Of a stretch of DNA of 64,000 nucleotides, positions 1 to 10,236 are shown one piece after another. The notes beneath the pieces were generated by a model. The model was not told the DNA's origin. It worked only from the letters and a program-made list of their open reading frames with translations, and did no database searches. Source of the stretch: Fragilaria crotonensis (taxonomy: Eukaryota; Bacillariophyta; Fragilariophyceae; Fragilariales; Fragilariaceae). Each line of letters opens with the position of its first letter. Within the stretch, counting starts at the first letter, position 1. Where the stretch lies: the NCBI GenBank assembly GCA_022925895.1, contig JAKSYS010000062.1, positions 85,593-149,592 on the forward strand. Reading direction: 5' to 3'. Position numbers and translations under genes: made by a program.

Positions 1-1342
1 CCGATAGTAGTAGTAATGCTAATGACATGCCTGTTAACCAACCCATGTAATAATCTTCCAACGTTTGACAATCCGACGACGACGACGATGAATAATTGTT
101 GTTGGGAATTGGAATTGCTGCAGTAGTATTCGAATCATTCACATGATCGTCATCATCTGTAAAACATGAAGCTGCAACTTGGAACGAAGCAAGCTGTTGT
201 TCGATATGAGTTTTGAATTCCTCATGATTTTGAAATACCCGTAACGGGTACTTTTCCAAAATGCCCGATGTATTTGTGATTCCAGTTGGATCCTTTTCAT
301 TACCGTCATTGTAATAGGTTGGATAGAGCAAATCGACTGTAATGGTTCCAGTGTTGGAATCTTGATGAAAATGCATGGCGGTGGATGGTGGTGTCGGACT
401 GTGCAGTCCATACCACGGTAAGGACCATTCGACATTCAGGACCGTTTGCAAGGCATTCAAATCGGTATCATGACCAAAGACAAACATGACATTTGTGACA
501 TTATTTTGATCATGCTGATCATGTTGTTGTTTCAATTGTTTGTGAATAAATTTGGCCATGATTGATCCCTGTCGGGCAGCATTGGATTGAAAAGCATCTT
601 GAATGGTGCGATGCCATGCAATCCACGGTACCAGAGTGGATATTTGTGACATGGTGGCATTGGGTAGAAAGTCAATCGAACTGGCACGACTGTACAACAA
701 CATTTGGGCCAAAAGTTTAACCAGATTGACTGGTCCCTCGAGTTGTTGCTTGTTGTTGTTGATGCGAATTGTCGATGTTGCATTGTCTGGAAATGGTTGT
801 TTGAACTGTACCAAGGTGTCCATGATCAAGAGTGCGTCTTTCAGAGTTGTCGGTGGTGGTATAGTATCAAGTCGTTTCTGTAGTTGCAATGGAATCATGG
901 ATTGATTGACGGCAGGACAATTGGAGGTAACGGGTGGTGGTCGAAACAGAGTTGGATCCAATTCGATACAATTGATATCAATCCCAAGTGATCGTAAGGC
1001 ATCACTAAAGGCCAAGGCACTGTCGACATCTCGTTGACTGGTATCTGCAAGGATTCGAATCTTGACTGATGAAGTATCGGTGGTGGTAGTTGTTGATGTA
1101 TCATCATAAGTGTTGACTAGCAACGACAGTTGCGGGTTTTGGGTTGCCAACCACATGACTGTACGTTCCAAGACGTGCAATCCTTGTTCGGTACACCATT
1201 CGGTAGCAACATTCCAAGCTGGTGGACTTTGGTTCCAATACACAGACACATCCAATGGACCTCTATTGTCGTAAAGATCAACATACGATGGAGTGGATCG
1301 AAGACAATGACGAAAGATGAAAATGTGCTGTTCCGACGGCAT
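1..1342 (-). CDS. Histidine acid phosphatase family membrane protein (3' end beyond window)
   Basis: The minus frame stays open from an ATG at 1342, with an in-frame TAA three codons upstream, to the left edge (about 447 residues seen). Residues 11-17 read RHCLRST, a variant of the RHGxRxP phosphohistidine motif of branch-2 histidine phosphatases, with Cys in place of the usual Gly. Near residue 289 lies FGHDTDLN, which matches the catalytic HD motif of this family. The last visible residues are hydrophobic (GMSLALLLLS), so a C-terminal membrane anchor with a lumenal or extracellular phosphatase domain is likely. Several NxT/NxS sequons fit a secreted protein. No signal peptide follows the chosen ATG, so an upstream exon may be missing. 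Family membership is well supported; the substrate (phosphomonoester or phytate) is unknown. Confidence 0.66.
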   Translation of the reverse strand, partial: MPSEQHIFIFRHCLRSTPSYVDLYDNRGPLDVSVYWNQSPPAWNVATEWCTEQGLHVLERTVMWLATQNPQLSLLVNTYDDTSTTTTTDTSSVKIRILADTSQRDVDSALAFSDALRSLGIDINCIELDPTLFRPPPVTSNCPAVNQSMIPLQLQKRLDTIPPPTTLKDALLIMDTLVQFKQPFPDNATSTIRINNNKQQLEGPVNLVKLLAQMLLYSRASSIDFLPNATMSQISTLVPWIAWHRTIQDAFQSNAARQGSIMAKFIHKQLKQQHDQHDQNNVTNVMFVFGHDTDLNALQTVLNVEWSLPWYGLHSPTPPSTAMHFHQDSNTGTITVDLLYPTYYNDGNEKDPTGITNTSGILEKYPLRVFQNHEEFKTHIEQQLASFQVAASCFTDDDDHVNDSNTTAAIPIPNNNYSSSSSSDCQTLEDYYMGWLTGMSLALLLLS

Positions 1343-1979
1343 GACGCGTTATGCGTTATGTGAGTTGCCGTTTGCTGTTTGTGATTGGTGGCTTTTTTCG
1401 TTTGGATTTTGCAATTCTCACAGTACTGGTACCGTATACAGCTGACAGTATTCCGAAAATCACCTGTATACTTGTTGTTGAAGTCCCGGTACAATCACAT
1501 CGTATCCCGGATCACGGTAGGAATACTGCCGTTGACTTTCCAGAAGTCCAGTATGATATGGTAGACTCAACCACGCACAACTGTGAACGCACTCTCATCA
1601 CAAATAAATATGGTGCTCTGAAGTACATCTCACGCCACTCAACACCACAATACCACATTCCAGGAGAATATCAAATACACAACGTTGAACCATTGATCTA
1701 CTTGCGTACCTGCGTACCTGGATTCGTCTATTAGAAAGGAAGGAAGCTAGCAAGCTGAAGAGGGGAGTATTCGTATCTACCGCCAATACTCCGAATACAA
1801 TTTCTGGACTTGCAATATACCGTTCTCTTCCGAAGCTTCGATCCAACACCCAGATACTGTATCTGATCGTGGAAGCAACTTCTCCGTACTGAGTACCAGG
1901 TACAGATACTGTACTAGCCCACTTGAGACTCGAGACTACCAAGACAACAATCATCGACTACTCAATAATCACAATCATC
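1343..1979. other. Intergenic region between divergent genes
   Basis: This is the shared upstream region of the minus-strand phosphatase and the plus-strand transporter. It has many short GTAC-containing palindromes and no ORF with recognisable coding character. Promoters of both genes should lie here, but no core element can be assigned with confidence. Confidence 0.5.
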
Positions 1980-4049
1980 ATGAATACGAATGTATCTGGA
2001 AAAGCACGGTCAAAGGCCAAGGCGAATGCAAGGACAAATACAAGGAATGTGGACAAGTCACCCTTTTTTGCTCCATCCACTCCTCGAGTGATTGCAATTA
2101 GTACCAGTGTTACTGAAACACCCGGTGGATCGAAACACACCAGATCAATTTCAATCAAGGATACCGTGAAGGAAAACAAATCATCGATTGTTGGTGCAAC
2201 TGCCAATTTGATCAATGCCATTGTGGGATCAGGTATTGTCGGTATACCATTTGCCATTCAACAGGCTGGACTTGCCACTGGAATTATTTTAGTTTGTCTC
2301 TGTGCCTTCTTGACGGACAAATCATTACGATTGTTGGTCGAAACTGCGAAACATGCCAACGCTCCGTCCTACGAAACAACCATGGAAGCAGCATTTGGAA
2401 AAATGGGATTCCTATTCGTTTGCATCAACATGTTCATCATGTCCTACGGAGCCATGTTGTCCTATCTCATGATTGTCAAGGATACACTGCCGTTTGTTTT
2501 GGGAGTTACGGATTTGGGGATGCGACGGGCACTCTTGTTTGTCATTGCCATTAGTGTCATGCTACCCCTCAGTGCACAACGAGATATGGCCAATCTTGCC
2601 AAAACAAGTCGCATATCCGTATGTTTGGACATTTGTATGGTCGCACTGGTTGCCTACATGGCACCCATTGCAGAATCATTACAATCCCACGGTGGATGGT
2701 GGAATATACTGCAATCATCGACACTTCGACTCGATACAGTCTTTGTCGGACTCGGAGTCTTGAGTTTTGCTTTTGTCTGTCAACATTCCGCATTCATCAT
2801 TGCCGGTTCGTTAGAACGACCCACACAACTCCGTTGGTCCACTGTCACATTCCGAGCACTATGGCTGTGTGCCGTCCTGGCCAATATCTGTGGCGTTTCC
2901 GGATACATTGGATTCATGGAAACGACTCAAGGAAATATCCTCAACAACCTCCCCAAGGATGGTGTTCTCCCTTCTCTCGCTCGTGGACTCCTGGGTGTCA
3001 CCATGTTGTTTGTATTTCCCATGGAACTCTTTGTTGCACGACACGTTTGCGTCGTGACATTCTTTCAGGGTCGTCGTGCTCATGAGGGTGATGATGCTAC
3101 CATTTTGAATCGACGTGATCGACGGATTTCACTCACAGTCGCATTGTTCATACTGGCCATGATTCCTGCACTCTTGTTTGAAAATGTTGGTAATGTCTTG
3201 TCCGTGACTGGTGCCATTGGTGGATCGTGTCTTTCGTATATTGGACCGGGTGCTGTCTATCTTGGTGTTCATGGAGCCGAATTTGTGAAATTGAGTCAAT
3301 CGTTTTGGAAGAACATGACTTGTACAAAAGTATCCAAAAGTGTAACGACTACTACAACATCAAAATACACGGATCATGAACGACAACCACTTCGAAGTTC
3401 AGAAAACACGTCCGACGTGGAACAACACACGACTGCGACAACGGCGACGAACACAACTCCCGTGGACTATCCAGAAGACTCTTATCTCATTCAATGTGGA
3501 AAGGCCATTCTTTGGTATGTATTGGGCATGCCCATCTGGTACGCAGTAGCCCAAGTTGGGGCCAAGGGCTTTGGTGCCTACAACGTCGATCTCATGGCCA
3601 AATCCCCTCATCCGTCACGGTTGGGACATGTCAAGCAGTATCACCAACAACAACATCGTCATTCTCAGAAGAATAGTATTCCTTCAACATCAACTACGAG
3701 ACCATTGGTTCGTACTGGATCTGCAAATGATATGACATTGTATCAAAATACTAGCAGTGCTGCTGTTGGACCTCACATTTCCATCATTTTACCACCCACC
3801 AAACCATTGGCTGGTTTTCCAAATCCAACGTCGACAACCCGAAAGTTATCGCAAAAAGAATCGCAACAACAGCAACAACGGCAGCAGCAGCAGCAACAAC
3901 CGGAGGAGGAGGAAGAAGAAGATGATCCTCAATTGACACCACGTATCATGGATTTTGTCGTTGCCGTCGGATTTTGTTTGTTTGGAGTTGTGGCATTATG
4001 TGCAGGATTACTTTCCATTTTTGTGGCGGAAACGACTCGTCGTCGATGA
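1980..4049 (+). CDS. SLC38-like amino acid transporter (AAAP/SNAT family)
   Basis: A 689-residue multipass membrane protein. The frame is open a little upstream, but the first ATG is at 1980. After a basic, Ser/Thr-rich cytosolic N-terminus comes the AAAP signature around residues 65-100 (ANLINAIVGSGIVGIPFAI), then about ten hydrophobic helices. A long cytosolic insertion (about residues 450-660) carries poly-Gln and poly-Glu runs before a final helix at the C-terminus. The first-helix motif is typical of SLC38 transporters, which move neutral amino acids, usually with Na+ or H+, at the plasma or vacuolar membrane. The insertion between the last two helices is longer than in animal SLC38 and may be regulatory. 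It converges on the cytochrome b561 gene downstream. Family is confident; substrate and membrane are inference. Confidence 0.85.
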   Translation: MNTNVSGKARSKAKANARTNTRNVDKSPFFAPSTPRVIAISTSVTETPGGSKHTRSISIKDTVKENKSSIVGATANLINAIVGSGIVGIPFAIQQAGLATGIILVCLCAFLTDKSLRLLVETAKHANAPSYETTMEAAFGKMGFLFVCINMFIMSYGAMLSYLMIVKDTLPFVLGVTDLGMRRALLFVIAISVMLPLSAQRDMANLAKTSRISVCLDICMVALVAYMAPIAESLQSHGGWWNILQSSTLRLDTVFVGLGVLSFAFVCQHSAFIIAGSLERPTQLRWSTVTFRALWLCAVLANICGVSGYIGFMETTQGNILNNLPKDGVLPSLARGLLGVTMLFVFPMELFVARHVCVVTFFQGRRAHEGDDATILNRRDRRISLTVALFILAMIPALLFENVGNVLSVTGAIGGSCLSYIGPGAVYLGVHGAEFVKLSQSFWKNMTCTKVSKSVTTTTTSKYTDHERQPLRSSENTSDVEQHTTATTATNTTPVDYPEDSYLIQCGKAILWYVLGMPIWYAVAQVGAKGFGAYNVDLMAKSPHPSRLGHVKQYHQQQHRHSQKNSIPSTSTTRPLVRTGSANDMTLYQNTSSAAVGPHISIILPPTKPLAGFPNPTSTTRKLSQKESQQQQQRQQQQQQPEEEEEEDDPQLTPRIMDFVVAVGFCLFGVVALCAGLLSIFVAETTRRR
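3866..3931 (+). repeat. In-frame CAA/CAG and GAG/GAA repeat (poly-Gln then poly-Glu)
   Basis: Within the transporter gene, interrupted CAA/CAG codons encode a Gln-rich run with one Arg, followed at once by a Glu/Asp run. It lies in the predicted cytosolic loop before the last membrane helix, and length variation between alleles would be expected. Confidence 0.8.
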
Positions 4050-4584
4050 AGATGCATGATGACCAACCATGATGATGATGATAACTATGGATACATTTAC
4101 GAGAACGAATGATACGCATAGTATGAGTTGTTGTTGTCGTATTATGGTAGTGTTCAGCACCACACTCCAAGCTGCTGCGGTAGAAGCTGTAGTTTAGTTA
4201 CTCGAGTACATGATAATTCGATGCTTGCTATAAAGCGTGTTGCTCCCAATTTCACATCCCTCTTGGTCGACACTACTCGAAGGACATTCTCACACGAATC
4301 TACGCTCTCTATCGTTGGCGGGAAGCACGTGCATCCCATGAATCTAGAGATGGTTTCTTATTCGCGACCAGACAGGGAGCGACCGCCACATTCCTTTCAC
4401 GACACTTGATCTCGTCGTTGGCCACGTGCCTCATTATTTCTGCATACCGACACCCACTGTGATACTACAGTACACTAATGACGACTACTATAGTTAGGAG
4501 AGAAGAGTAGTACACGTGAAATACATGATTAAATGAAATGCAGTTTACATCAATGGCAAACGAGTTAGTATTCCTAGCCCGCAA
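4050..4584. other. Convergent intergenic region
   Basis: The 3' ends of the transporter (+) and of the b561 gene (-) face each other here. I see no gene, only 3' UTR-like sequence and a few GTAC-type motifs. Confidence 0.5.
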
Positions 4585-5902
4585 TTACTTCTTTGCCTGT
4601 TTTTGAACCAGGACGGTCTGAACGACAACGAGGATGACAATGACGGTACAGATTCCAATCACAACTCCCCAAAAGGCAGGTGTTAGGTCATTGTCCTCTG
4701 GGAAACGTTCCAAATAGAGTCCAATACCATCCTGAACTTGCCACCAACTCATGGCCAAAAAGTCCAACACCCAAAAACTTGTGTCCATATTCCCAAATGA
4801 TGCGAATAGTACTCTTTTCGGGAGTAACAACAGCATGGTTGTCCTTGTCGTCCACGTGACCTTCGGCCTCGTCATCAGCCTTGACGATTTCAGGTTCCTC
4901 CGTGTGTGGCAAATGAGGACGGAAGATACCATTCAGAGCTTGGAGCAAGGTAATGATAAAAATGAGCAATCCCACCGTGTGGTGTGGGTCTTCTGAGAAA
5001 TGAACCGCATCGGGTTCCTTGTTGAAAATGTAGACGGCAATGGAGAAGGAGACAATGGTAAGGATTGCCGCGAGGGCGTTGAGTCCACGGTGAAGATCAA
5101 ACCAAAGTGATTTGGGAAGACCAGTCATTTGCAATAATTTGCGGATGAGCGCCGAACCAATGGCCAATGGTACCAAAATGGCCCATGCCACGGCGGCCGT
5201 CACTCCGTGAGCAATCCACAAGGACTGATTGTTATCGCTGACTTCAATGGCGACCTCGCCTTGATTTTGAGAACTACCTTCATTCGTAACAACACCACCT
5301 TCCGTGACGAGACATTGGTTCACTGTCAAGCCGAAACCTCCACGATTGGCATGAATGCCAATGGCGTTGGACGTGCCGTATGCCCAGACAAACCAAGTTT
5401 TCCCAGACGACAAAATGCTGTTCTCGTTGTCTTCTACCAAAAGCTTGGTAAACGACAACGTCGTGCCGGCACTGGTCTGCTCAATCGTGGCATTCGTAAG
5501 GGTTTGTCTTGAGTCTTGCATGAGAATCACTCCCGCCTGTGATTCCGAGGTCATATCGTACTTTCCTGGATTCGTGAGACTATTGGCATCATTTGGCCAG
5601 CCAATCACTGCCTGTGCACCAACCATGGTAGTACGTCCCGGTGCAAAGCCAAGAGACACCCATGCTTCTCCAGCGTAGATGAGTTCCGCAATCAAAGTGT
5701 TATCCACTGGATTAATAACAGCGTGAAGAATGAGATCACTGGAACCTTGAATCAATCGAACTGGATTGTCTCTCAAATTGGAGCAATCGACAATCGTTGT
5801 ACTGTTGGATGATGCTGCGCCAACTGAAGTGATGGAACGATCAGCAACTGACAATAGTACAAGTAGAAGAGGGAGGAATGAAAAACGACAAGGCGACACC
5901 AT
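4585..5902 (-). CDS. DOMON-cytochrome b561 protein, with a +1 frameshift near the 3' end
   Basis: Starting at the ATG at 5902 there is a clear signal peptide (FLPLLLVLLSV). A DOMON domain follows at about residues 38-196 and ends with the usual motif around GIHANRGGFGL. A cytochrome b561 core with about five helices comes next. Candidate haem ligands are the His of IAHG, of DLHRG, of HHTVG and of EYGH. This CYB561-DOMON layout is known for transmembrane electron transfer, often from ascorbate. After GHKFLGVGL the frame is lost: the run of five A at 4757-4761 (plus strand) has one more base than the reading frame needs. The next frame carries the expected LLAMSWWQVQ, the last helix and a basic tail, ending at 4585. 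The two paralogs in this window are intact there. It is either a sequencing error or a recent break. Confidence 0.8.
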
Positions 5903-8900
5903 GATTAAACTTTCCTTCGGCAGATGTGTGTGTATGTATGATTGTAGTAGTTGGAATAATAATGTAAGTCCGACGTGTGCCTTTCTCCAAAATTGTGCGT
6001 TCCATCGGAGTGGAAGACTTCTCATTTGTTCTTTCGTAAACATCGGGCCTATGCAGTACCTGGTACCCATACTTATAGCATCCTACTCCTACGACTTTCA
6101 TACATGGTACATGTACCAGTACCTGGCTCTCGTACCAGGGGTACTGCGGTACTCGAGTACCACAGATTCTCAAGTACAGAAGTAGTGGCAGGTATCTTAC
6201 GCAATTCAATCGGTTCAAATCTCCGTTGGATGGCTCCCAAGGGCCGACGACGTTCGCACACGGTAATGCAATTCGTCGCATTGGAAAACGTACGACATAC
6301 GACTGAAAGAACCACGCCACAAAAAGCAACGTCAGAGCCTATCAAACCAAAATGCACATAATCGGGACTCGATGTCGCTAACTGTGACACATATGCACGT
6401 GTGAAATACGTGGTACCAGTATGCAGCGAGTGGTAAGTTCCTAGGATATGCGGAGAAGCGGACAAATTATGTAGGCCATTTGTTCGAATCCAAACCGTTG
6501 TTTACCGGAGCTGGATGATTACATGCACCGACATTCTCACCGGTTCACGACACTTTTCAATGGTGAAAAAAGCCTGCGAACTCCATTATCAAGTTCTGTT
6601 TTATGCATATATAGCAGTTACTCCGAGACAACTTTCGTACACTCTCCATGAATGCATTTGAGAAATTCCTGACTCATGAGCACATGACCCCATGTCTCGT
6701 GCGTCCATGACTCCATGAGTCCTGCGCCGTCCGAACTAATTCGTGAGATGACATCGCTCTGCTCTAGAAAGAGGCCATATTTGGCACGATTGCCACAACA
6801 ACTCCCAAACGGCTCCATACACACATATCGCTTCCGTGTTTACCTACTGGTAGCTACATCCTCAACTCGCGATAATAGTTACCCAGTCAACTTAACGACA
6901 TGATTGGACATCAAAATTAGCTATATGGCCTTGGCGCTGCTTTTAATGAGGTCATCATGAGAACTGGACAACTTGGAAAGTATCAACGACACAGCCTTCC
7001 TAAAATGCGGATGGTATATCATACGATTGGTATCTTTTACCTGGTACTCCAAGTAGTACTTTCAGTAGAAGGTTAGAGTAAACTATGATACTCCCAGCCT
7101 CGCCTAAGAAATCACAAGTACCTGGTACAGTACCAGGTACCCGCGACTTGCCACAAATGTCTTCCCAAGCAATCCTGTGATCGTTGTGATGATGGTACTC
7201 GCATAAACATAGTACCTGGACAAGTAAAATTATTCGTTGTGTCGGGACACTTCATACACAACTTCTAACGGCACCAAATTGTAGATCTCATGAAAGGCTT
7301 TCTTTTCAGCTACTCAAAGCCGTGATACAATATCTATTGATGGAGTTATGAGTGGTCTAATTTTATTTTTCGAGATTTTTTTAAACATAGTACCTGGACT
7401 TTCAGTCACTAGTGTGGCAAATTGAGTCCCTTTTGACAATGTCAAGTTGGAACAAGTTTTTTTTCACGTTACAAATATATCACAAGGGCCTATTCTACAG
7501 TTGTGCCATCTTGAAATTTATGTATACAGCAATAAATACATTCGGATTGGCATTGAGATGGACAGCAGTAAAATTTCGAAGTTCGTAATGAAACTCTTGC
7601 TTTGTATGCGATTAAATTAGTAGCATGCAATTTTTTGTATGAAACATATGGAAAGTGCCGTAGGATTAAAATATTGCGACGTTGACGCACTTCAATGTTC
7701 AAAATTGACTTTGACCATGTTGATTTTGCAGTGGCCGTCAGAAATGCAAAAGTAAGTTATGTGACTGCAAATTCGACCGGACATTAGAATACCGGCATAC
7801 TAACAAGTACTAACAGTGTCAAAGAACCACTACTGTCGTTCTTTGCATCTGTTGACATGATACAAAAATGTGCAATTAAATTACGAAGCAAAACTTTACA
7901 TTCCCCAAAAAAATCCAAAATTTTAACTCGCCGCATCTTTTGAACTGTTCCACCTCACCACAAACAAGCTACAGTAACCCCATATGTTTGAGGGCATAGT
8001 ACAATTCTCTAGTTACTGAAATGCACAATCTCCGTGCATGAATGTGGAGAAATGAGTGGTTTCAAAATCCGTCCAGCTACTCTCGTAATTTTGGTCGTCC
8101 AGATACTATGTTTATGCGAGTACCTGTATCCCTCATCGATTTATTTTCTAGTAAAGGACAACATCTGTTATCATTGCTACCTGTAGATAATACCGGGTGT
8201 AGGCATGATCTCGGAACAACGTGTATTGCACAATGCTTAGGCATTCCATACACGTAACACCAGCATAGCACCGGTACAGCTACTCTAGCTCCCGGGAGAC
8301 GAGCATCACACTACTACCAGTGATACTGACCATTTGGTCTCTGGAAACCTGGACCAATCAAGTCCGTTACGTTACTCCTAATATGTACACATAATTCATC
8401 GATTTTGAACTTTAATTTGTTAAATGGTCAGTCTGGAAGTTAGTTCGGACATAACTCTATCAATTTATGAGCACTGATAGAGGCCTATACCATGAGTCAC
8501 CCCACCACATGGTGACCACTATCATGGTGCATACTTCTATTGCTGTTTATGGAGTTGGCTGGTTGACCTTGGACTGAGCATTCACTAGTAGCTACTCTGT
8601 ACTCTGTACTAGTAACTACAGATCAAAACTTTAAAACTAAACCTAAATAATTTCTAAAAGGGAATGCAAACAACTGCAAAAATCCCCTTAAAAAATGGAA
8701 TCATCATGGTTGGTATTGCTTTCTTGATATGATCAGTTTCCTTTTCTTAGAGTAGAAGATGCATGCATTCTTATCTCTAAGCATAATCTTCTCATCCAGC
8801 AATGAGGTGGTACAAAGCAATGGGCTGTTATAATTTGCCAAACAAATACTAAGCCTGGTACAAGAATTGTGACAACATGTATTGATATTTTGACATTTCA

Positions 8901-10236
8901 TTGACTATCAGTCTTTGTCTCAAACGATTGGTGGCATCATATGCCCATGACATTGAGCAGGGTTTACATCATCAACAAAACATCATGGTCACAAGTACTA
9001 TAATGCCCACAGTTCCTACTCATGGTTGTTGGATGCTAGCTTACTCTTGGAATTGGGAAACATATCACACATGGAATGTCTCCTAGAAGTCTCAAGATTT
9101 TCTTCTGGTGGTAAAAAAAGGAATGCACGGGTCCTTGTTCATTTCATATTGATTGTGTTCTCCTCGTCCCACTCATCAGCAGGCTCCAACATAATGTTGA
9201 TGCTTGTGGTGTAAATGTGCTTTTGGCAATGAACACTGTCGGAGGTATTTTTGCATTGCTTGTCATCATTGCATTGATTGGTTCATCAACAGTTGGTGTC
9301 ATTGTCTCAACAATACATCCAATTGCCTGTGACTGCAGGCTGCTGCTGGTTCAAAATGACAGTTAGTATGACCTCCCAAGGGCAGGTTGATTGAAATGAG
9401 TACTACATCATCTCTTGCTAACATATGTTGTTGTTGATTATTGCAGAAATGGGGCAATCATACATGGACTCTGAACTCTGGACTCTGGACTACTACGGTA
9501 GTACTGGAGTGAGAGAACGTTTTGCGTGTACCTATACTGTAACCTCTGGTATTACAGTACAGTACTCCAATCTATAGGACATGGTCTACTACTTGTAGTA
9601 GTACGTATCGTGTAGTGGCATACGTCCTCATTCCAGTTCTCCGAGTACTATCATACGTACGATGTACTGGATGATGCGTTGCGAAACATGAAGCATGGCG
9701 TGTGTTTTCAATTGTTATATCTGGACAACGGCCTGAAACTGGCAGTGGCTGCCAATGCGGTTTGGCCGTTATTAATTCCATACAAATAAGAAGAGTCTCC
9801 AAGTGCGCGACATTACCGTTGGTACAGTGCGCTGAAATGGGACTGGAGTATGAATACTGTACGAAGAGTCCTAACTGTTATACAGCAGCAAAATTAAAAC
9901 ACATACATTATGCCGTAGCGTCATTGATTTTTTTATCCTTCTGCTTTTGCCCATCGCACTCGGCTCCTTTCTAGTTGTGTGTGGTTGAATGGAAGAGTTG
10001 ATTGATTGTTGTTGTCTTTGGTTGTGTTGACATTTGGCAGTTCCTTGCGCGTGCCGTTGCAAGTTTATGTTACATTGTAGTGGAACTAGGATTGCATCTT
10101 CAATCTGGAATCTGCAATCAGATATCTGACGACGCAATTAGCATTGATTGGTTATTCTACGGGCAGTACCACGTCCTACGACCACGGACAACAGTCAACA
10201 GTCGACGGTTCTAACAACAGAAGTTAGATCACAACA
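5903..10236. other. Long gene-poor, AT- and GTAC-rich intergenic region
   Basis: About 4.3 kb in which I find no convincing gene, only short ORFs with no family resemblance. Many GTAC palindromes (GTACCTGGTAC type) are clustered at about 6050-6180, 7020-7140 and 9480-9670. A 28-bp inverted repeat lies at 7194-7221 and 8097-8124. The stretch at about 8900-9420 is less AT-rich and may be a decayed coding fragment, but I could not assign it. The regulatory regions of the b561 gene and of the PH-domain gene must be at the two ends. Confidence 0.5.
7194..8124. repeat. 28-bp inverted repeat pair enclosing about 0.9 kb (possible MITE remnant)
   Basis: Bases 7194-7221 (GGTACTCGCATAAACATAGT, then ACCTGGAC) are repeated in inverse orientation at 8097-8124 with one mismatch. 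Weaker similarity continues inward (AAAATTA on both sides). A partial direct copy (AAACATAGTACCTGGAC) lies near 7383. The enclosed DNA is AT-rich and has no gene. I could not identify a target site duplication, so this is a structural observation and not a proven transposon. Confidence 0.45.

Noticed and set aside
8900-9420. Possible transposase or membrane protein fragment (GGIFALLVIIALIGSST-like reading)
   Set aside because: Short and stop-interrupted in both directions, and no diagnostic motif could be found.
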